Source: Bacteroidota bacterium (GTDB taxonomy: Bacteria; Bacteroidota; Bacteroidia; Flavobacteriales; Weeksellaceae). From it: a stretch of 9,390 bases of DNA. The notes beneath the pieces are model-generated. The model saw only the letters and a list, made by a program, of their open reading frames with translations, was not told the DNA's origin and did not search any database. Made by a program: the position numbers and the translations under genes. The DNA lies in assembly GCA_023426625.1 (NCBI GenBank), contig JAFAAJ010000278.1:1-9390 (forward strand), written 5' to 3'. Below, in pieces: positions 5,843 through 9,390 of the stretch; position 1 is the stretch's first letter, and each line of letters begins with the position of its first letter.

Positions 5843-6850
5843 TTATCTGCCTCCTCTGAAACCTCCACCTCCGCCGGATCTGGAACCACCGCTGCTTCCT
5901 GTTGAGCCGCTTGATCGGAATCCGCCGCTATTACTGGAGCTATTGTTAAATCCGCCAGATCGGGTACCGCTGTCATTTCTGAAACCTCCCTGATTTCTAG
6001 GTGGAGTATAATTAGGATTATTGTTTGGTCTTGTTCCGTTATTTCTGAAACCACCGTTATTGTTATTTCCCGGTTGTCTGAAACCACCATTCGGATTGGT
6101 ATTTCTGAATCCTCCCGTATTATTTCTTAAAGTAGAACCATTACTGTTTCTGAATCCTGAAGTGTTTCCTTTGTATTTATTCAAGCCTCCTGCGTTGTAG
6201 CTATTGAAACCTCTTCCGTCTGCACCGCTTCTTCTGTAAATAGGTCTGTAATAGTTACCATAATATCCGTTCCATCCCCAATAAGGATATCCGTAATAGC
6301 CACCCCAGAAAGGATCATAATATCCTCCCCAATAAGGTGAGTAGCCAAAGCCCCAGTTCCAATATGGATTATATCCCCAGTAATTTCCCCAACCCCAGGA
6401 TAATCCTATACCCCAGCCGCGGTTCCATCCCCAATATGGGCTATAACCATACCATCCCCAAGGATACCCCCATCCCCAGGAATTATCATAATAGTTGGTA
6501 ACGCTTCCTGCAAAATTACCCCAGTCAGAGTCTGTTGCGTTACTGTTCCAGTTATTATCATTCCAAGAGTTATATCTGTTATCCTGTTCTCTGGAATTTA
6601 TTTCAGCATTCTGAATAACATTTGAATCCTGATAATAATCATAATATTCCCCCACTCTGTTTCCGCTATCATTATTAATGATTACCCCTTCAGGAAGGGT
6701 ATCTTTGTTAGGATCGTAATAGACCCCGTCTGTCTCACTGTAACCGCCCATCTGTGCACCACAGGACATGAGTAATAATCCGCCTGATATCGCCAAAATC
6801 CCTTTGGATTTCAGAATACCAAGTAAATTTTTATGTATATTTCTTTTCAT
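5843..6850 (-). CDS. Putative lipoprotein with Trp/Tyr/Gly-rich core and GGFR repeats
   Basis: A 335-residue protein of no recognised family. A basic N-terminus, a hydrophobic stretch (about 17-29) and the lipobox LMSC (27-30) point to processing by signal peptidase II and lipidation on Cys30. Residues 40-120 are acidic and Asn-rich. Residues 121-202 are an extreme low-complexity block: 16 Trp fall within 125-193, in units such as GYSPYWG (135-141, 169-175) and NPYWNW (161-166). Residues 230-335 are Gly/Asn/Ser-rich with a recurring (G/S)GF(R/N) unit at about 231, 246, 255, 266, 288, 299, 309 and 329, ending RGGR. It is probably anchored in the outer membrane and disordered, with an aromatic 'sticker' block; a structural, adhesive or matrix role is inference. 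The downstream barrel gene is 29 bases away. The Gly-rich DNA opens spurious frames on other phases (for example 5725-6090), which are shadows. The ATG at 6850-6848 gives the complete signal peptide. Confidence 0.78.
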   Translation of the reverse strand: MKRNIHKNLLGILKSKGILAISGGLLLMSCGAQMGGYSETDGVYYDPNKDTLPEGVIINNDSGNRVGEYYDYYQDSNVIQNAEINSREQDNRYNSWNDNNWNSNATDSDWGNFAGSVTNYYDNSWGWGYPWGWYGYSPYWGWNRGWGIGLSWGWGNYWGYNPYWNWGFGYSPYWGGYYDPFWGGYYGYPYWGWNGYYGNYYRPIYRRSGADGRGFNSYNAGGLNKYKGNTSGFRNSNGSTLRNNTGGFRNTNPNGGFRQPGNNNNGGFRNNGTRPNNNPNYTPPRNQGGFRNDSGTRSGGFNNSSSNSGGFRSSGSTGSSGGSRSGGGGGFRGGR

Positions 6851-6877
6851 GATAATGTAAAAATTTTTAATTTAAAT

Positions 6878-6885
6878 TATATTTG
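6878..6885 (+). promoter_or_regulatory. Possible -7 box for proS
   Basis: TATATTTG matches TAnnTTTG on the plus strand. No convincing TTG lies 17-23 bases upstream, so it is a partial match only. It would give a leader of about 90 bases for proS, containing the palindrome at 6918-6948. Confidence 0.35.
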
Positions 6886-6917
6886 CAATCTGTACCAAAA
6901 ATATACCAATTGATGGT

Positions 6918-6948
6918 AATAAAAATCTATCAAAAATAGATTTTTATT
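6918..6948. repeat. Palindrome in the lipoprotein-proS divergent spacer
   Basis: AATAAAAATCTAT and ATAGATTTTTATT form a perfect 13-bp inverted repeat around CAAAA (6931-6935). It covers the -7 box predicted for the leftward lipoprotein gene. It could be a repressor operator, or a weak A/U hairpin in the proS leader; the plus strand downstream is U-rich (TTTTTATTTTTAG), but the stem has a single G-C pair, so terminator activity is unlikely. Confidence 0.5.
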
Positions 6949-6960
6949 TTTAGATAACAA
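6931..6960 (-). promoter_or_regulatory. Predicted promoter of the lipoprotein-barrel operon
   Basis: On the minus strand, TTG (6960-6958), a 19-base spacer and TATTTTTG (6938-6931) fit the flavobacterial consensus. The leader would be about 75 bases to the ATG at 6850. A second TATTTTTG at 6903-6896 has no -33 partner at a suitable distance and is less likely. Confidence 0.5.
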
Positions 6961-6983
6961 TAATACATAAAAGTTAAAAAATA

Positions 6984-8459
6984 ATGGCAAAATTAACCTC
7001 AAGAAGCGAAGATTACAGCAAGTGGTATAACGAGTTAGTTGTAAAAGCGGATCTGGCCGAGAACTCCGGGGTGCGTGGATGCATGGTGATCAAACCATAC
7101 GGATATGCGATCTGGGAGAAAATGCGTGATGAAATGGACAAAAAATTTAAAGAAACCGGTCACGTTAACGCTTATTTCCCCCTTTTTGTACCCAAAAGCT
7201 TATTTGAGGCTGAAGAGAAAAATGCAGAAGGTTTTGCTAAAGAATGTGCAGTAGTTACTCACTACAGATTAAAAACAGATCCAAACAATCCTCAGAAGCT
7301 TATTGTAGATCCGGACGCAAAACTGGAAGAAGAACTGATCGTTCGTCCTACTTCAGAGGCTATCATTTGGAATACTTATAAAAACTGGATCCAGTCTTAC
7401 AGAGATCTTCCTATCCTTATTAACCAATGGGCTAATGTTGTACGTTGGGAAATGAGAACACGTTTATTCCTGAGAACAGCAGAGTTTTTATGGCAGGAAG
7501 GACACACCGCTCATTCCACAAAAGAAGAAGCTGTGGAAGAAACTGAAAAAATGATCGATGTATATGCGGATTTCGCAGAAAATTTTATGGCGATCCCGGT
7601 TATTAAAGGATTAAAAACACCTTCAGAAAGATTCGCAGGAGCAGATGAGACTTATTGTATCGAAGCATTAATGCAGGACGGAAAAGCACTTCAGGCGGGA
7701 ACTTCTCACTTCCTGGGTCAAAATTTCGCCAAGGCATTCGATGTAAAATTCACTAATAAAGAAGGTAAAATAGAACATGCATGGGCAACATCTTGGGGAA
7801 CTTCTACTCGTTTGATGGGAGCTCTTATCATGACCCATTCCGATGATTTCGGATTGGTATTACCTCCTACTTTAGCGCCTATTCAGGTGGTTATTGTTCC
7901 TATTTTTAAAGGAGAAGAACAACTGAACCAAATTAGTGAAGTGGCTTTGGATATTCAGGCTAAACTAAGAGCGAAAGGAATTTCCGTTAAATTCGATAAT
8001 GATACTCAAAATAAACCGGGTTGGAAATTTGCAGAATACGAATTAAAAGGTGTTCCTGTGAGAATTGCAATGGGACCAAGAGATCTGGAAAACAAATCTG
8101 TTGAGATCGCAAGAAGAGATAATCTTACCAAAGAAGTTCGTTCTCTTGACGGCTTAGATTCTTATATCGAAGAATTATTGAAAACGATCCAAAAAGATAT
8201 CTATGATAAAGCGTTCAACTTTAGAAAAGAGAATATCACCAAAGTTGACACTTATGAAGAATTCAAAAAAGTTTTAGAAGAAAAAGGAGGATTTATTTAT
8301 GCCCATTGGGACGGAACGGCTGAAGAAGAGGAACAAATAAAAGAAGAAACCAAAGCTACGATCAGATGTATTCCTTTAGATGACGATGTAGATGCAGGCG
8401 TTTCTTTGATCTCAGGAAATCCATCTAAGAGAAGAGTATTATTTGCAAAAGCTTATTAA
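6984..8459 (+). CDS. proS: Prolyl-tRNA synthetase, archaeal/eukaryotic-type (short form, ProS type 3)
   Basis: A 491-residue class II aminoacyl-tRNA synthetase that charges tRNA(Pro) with proline in the cytoplasm. The catalytic core shows RPTSE (121-125, proline-binding loop), motif 2 RWEMRTRLFLRTAEFLWQEG (154-173) and motif 3 GTSTRLMGALIMTHSDDFG (272-290). There is no INS editing domain between motifs 2 and 3, as expected for the archaeal/eukaryotic type. The anticodon-binding domain covers about 299-405, and the type-specific C-terminal domain about 412-491 ends in the conserved Ala-Tyr, whose carboxylate reaches the active site in the Thermus enzyme. In that domain Thermus ProRS binds zinc with four Cys; here those positions appear to be replaced (see findings), leaving only Cys462 of the conserved ATxRC segment. 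The ATG at 6984 starts a normal-length protein. It is divergent from the lipoprotein operon; no downstream terminator is seen. Confidence 0.96.
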   Translation: MAKLTSRSEDYSKWYNELVVKADLAENSGVRGCMVIKPYGYAIWEKMRDEMDKKFKETGHVNAYFPLFVPKSLFEAEEKNAEGFAKECAVVTHYRLKTDPNNPQKLIVDPDAKLEEELIVRPTSEAIIWNTYKNWIQSYRDLPILINQWANVVRWEMRTRLFLRTAEFLWQEGHTAHSTKEEAVEETEKMIDVYADFAENFMAIPVIKGLKTPSERFAGADETYCIEALMQDGKALQAGTSHFLGQNFAKAFDVKFTNKEGKIEHAWATSWGTSTRLMGALIMTHSDDFGLVLPPTLAPIQVVIVPIFKGEEQLNQISEVALDIQAKLRAKGISVKFDNDTQNKPGWKFAEYELKGVPVRIAMGPRDLENKSVEIARRDNLTKEVRSLDGLDSYIEELLKTIQKDIYDKAFNFRKENITKVDTYEEFKKVLEEKGGFIYAHWDGTAEEEEQIKEETKATIRCIPLDDDVDAGVSLISGNPSKRRVLFAKAY

Positions 8460-8577
8460 AAACTTTAGCAATTTCTCAACAATTACATATAAAGACATAA
8501 TAAATTTCAAATAAAATCACATTTGGTAGATTTTTTGATTAAATTTATCTTAACATTAATTTTAAAATAAATTTATT
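8460..8577. other. Intergenic region between proS and the DUF937 gene
   Basis: 118 AT-rich bases. I see no strong terminator after proS, only a weak CAAAT/ATTTG pair (8508-8512, 8521-8525), so some read-through into the next gene is plausible. A 12-bp palindrome, AATAAATTTATT (8566-8577), sits immediately before the ATG but is low-complexity. No small reading frame or RNA gene is evident. Confidence 0.6.
8522..8553 (+). promoter_or_regulatory. Possible promoter of the DUF937 gene
   Basis: TTTG (8522-8525), a 20-base spacer and TATCTTAA (8546-8553) match six of eight positions of TAnnTTTG. A start near 8558 would leave a leader of about 20 bases. The match is moderate. Confidence 0.4.
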
Positions 8578-9390
8578 ATGTCTTTAAACATCATTGATTT
8601 AATTAAAGGGCAATTAGGTCCCGCTTTAGTGTCTCAGGCTGCATCTAAGCTGGGAGAAAGTGAATCTGGCATCTCAAAAGCTATTGGCGGACTATTACCT
8701 GTTGTTGTTGGCGGACTAGCTAATAACTCGGATAATCCTGCTGTCTTAGATGCTATTTCAAACGCCTCATCTAGTGGCATTCTGGGAAATCTATTAGGAG
8801 GCGTAGATCAGAATAATTCCTGGATAAGCAGTTTATTATCATTAATATTTGGTGACAAAACCAGTGGATTGGTAAACAGCATTGCAACCTATGCAGGGAT
8901 CAGCAACAATTCTTCAAACTCACTTTTAAATCTGGTGACCGGAGCAACATTAGGTTCCGTTGGAAAATATGCTGCTGATAACAATTTGGATAAAGCCGGA
9001 ATTTCAGGTTTATTAAATGACCAGAAAGGGATTGTATCTTCTCTGTTACCTGCAGGACTTTCATTGGCTTCACTGAATATTGGTGACTGGGCAAAAAGAT
9101 ATCAATTCGACAATGATGATGATAAAATCAAGATGCCTTCTCAGGAAGAACCCAAAATAAATGTTACCCGAAGCGTATCTCCCGAAAACAACAGTAACAG
9201 GAATGATCATGATGGAGGCGGTTCTATCTGGAAATGGTTACTGCCACTTTTATTATTAATCGGAGCAGCATACTTTTTATGGAAGCAATGCGAAAAGAAG
9301 GAGACTACAACTACTACTGCAATGGCAGATTCCACATCAGTTTCTGCTGATGTCGTAACTGTTTCTGATTCAGACACAATTGTTTCTTCT
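8578..9390 (+). CDS. DUF937 domain membrane-anchored protein, 5' part (probably an OmpA-family fusion)
   Basis: The frame runs from the ATG at 8578 to the right edge without a stop, giving the first 271 residues. The N-terminal part (about 1-170) resembles DUF937: helical, Gly/Ala/Leu/Ser-rich, with GQLGPALVSQAASKLG (11-26), AIGGLLPVVVGGLA (35-48) and ILGNLLGG (68-75). An acidic linker follows (176-213), then a single membrane helix (about 219-234, WKWLLPLLLLIGAAYF region) flanked by Trp and by KQCEKK on the far side, and a Thr/Ser/Asp-rich stretch (242-271) typical of an extracytoplasmic spacer. There is no N-terminal signal peptide, so the DUF937 part should be cytoplasmic and the C-terminus periplasmic. 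In Bacteroidetes such proteins often end in a peptidoglycan-binding OmpA domain; that part would lie beyond the edge and is inference. The function of DUF937 is unknown. Confidence 0.82.
   Translation, partial: MSLNIIDLIKGQLGPALVSQAASKLGESESGISKAIGGLLPVVVGGLANNSDNPAVLDAISNASSSGILGNLLGGVDQNNSWISSLLSLIFGDKTSGLVNSIATYAGISNNSSNSLLNLVTGATLGSVGKYAADNNLDKAGISGLLNDQKGIVSSLLPAGLSLASLNIGDWAKRYQFDNDDDKIKMPSQEEPKINVTRSVSPENNSNRNDHDGGGSIWKWLLPLLLLIGAAYFLWKQCEKKETTTTTAMADSTSVSADVVTVSDSDTIVSS

Noticed and set aside
5725..6090. 121-codon minus-strand frame overlapping the lipoprotein and barrel genes
   Set aside because: It is a frame-shifted reading of the Gly-rich repeats that spans the end of one real gene and the start of the next. 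Its repetitive Glu/Val/Ala composition is a by-product of the repeat DNA.
5850..6480. Regular short DNA repeats (TTTCTGAAACC and CCCCAATA/CCCCAGT words) that could suggest a tandem array or CRISPR
   Set aside because: They follow codon periodicity and encode the GGFR and WGWG-type protein repeats. Spacing is irregular and there are no unique spacers of constant length.
6886..6983. T-box, riboswitch or attenuator upstream of proS
   Set aside because: No specifier loop, anti-terminator motif or known riboswitch core is visible. The only hairpin is almost entirely A-T, and T-box control is not expected in Bacteroidetes.
8900..9094. Small minus-strand frame inside the DUF937 gene
   Set aside because: Antisense shadow; the plus frame is open throughout and encodes a coherent protein.
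1..9390. Mobile element, phage or defence island
   Set aside because: No transposase, recombinase, toxin-antitoxin, nuclease or phage-like protein is encoded, and gene content and base composition look uniform.

Overview
The window looks like ordinary chromosome from a Flavobacteriia bacterium, most likely Chryseobacterium or a close relative in the Weeksellaceae. The basis is AT-rich DNA with very AT-rich gaps, genes without Shine-Dalgarno sequences, promoter-like boxes of the Bacteroidetes type (TTG or TTTG, about 19-22 bases, TAnnTTTG), an archaeal/eukaryotic-type prolyl-tRNA synthetase, and the overall style of the proteins. I see no transposase, integrase, phage gene, CRISPR array, tRNA or rRNA. 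No stretch over 300 bases lacks a gene.

Layout. 1-332 (+) is the 3' end of a Cys/Met-metabolism PLP enzyme, closed by a strong terminator. 408-1412 (-) is a membrane-anchored family 2 glycosyltransferase with a TTG start, a promoter almost touching that start, and a perfect 13-bp tandem repeat just upstream of the promoter. 1581-2747 (-) is a THUMP-domain RNA methyltransferase (RlmL-like), with a long perfect hairpin directly after its stop. A 136-bp divergent spacer follows, rich in direct and inverted repeats. 2884-3612 (+) is a class I SAM methyltransferase, probably leaderless, overlapping by ATGA the ZIP-family metal transporter at 3609-4322 (+). A terminator hairpin at 4347-4372 separates these from the leftward unit 6850 to 4404: a Gly/Trp/Tyr-rich lipoprotein followed by a FadL/OmpP1-like outer-membrane barrel protein. 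Divergent from it is proS (6984-8459, +), followed by a DUF937 protein (8578 to the right edge, +) that is cut off.

Working together. The window mixes housekeeping functions (rRNA modification, proline tRNA charging, amino-acid sulfur metabolism) with cell-envelope functions (glycosyltransferase, lipoprotein plus outer-membrane barrel, membrane-anchored DUF937 protein). Two pairs look co-transcribed: methyltransferase with ZIP transporter, and lipoprotein with barrel protein.

No clear new multi-gene system is visible. The points most worth a second look are the regulatory architecture upstream of the TTG-start glycosyltransferase, the apparently leaderless methyltransferase-ZIP operon, the repeat-rich divergent spacer at 2755-2823, the low-complexity lipoprotein, and the loss of the expected zinc cysteines from ProS.
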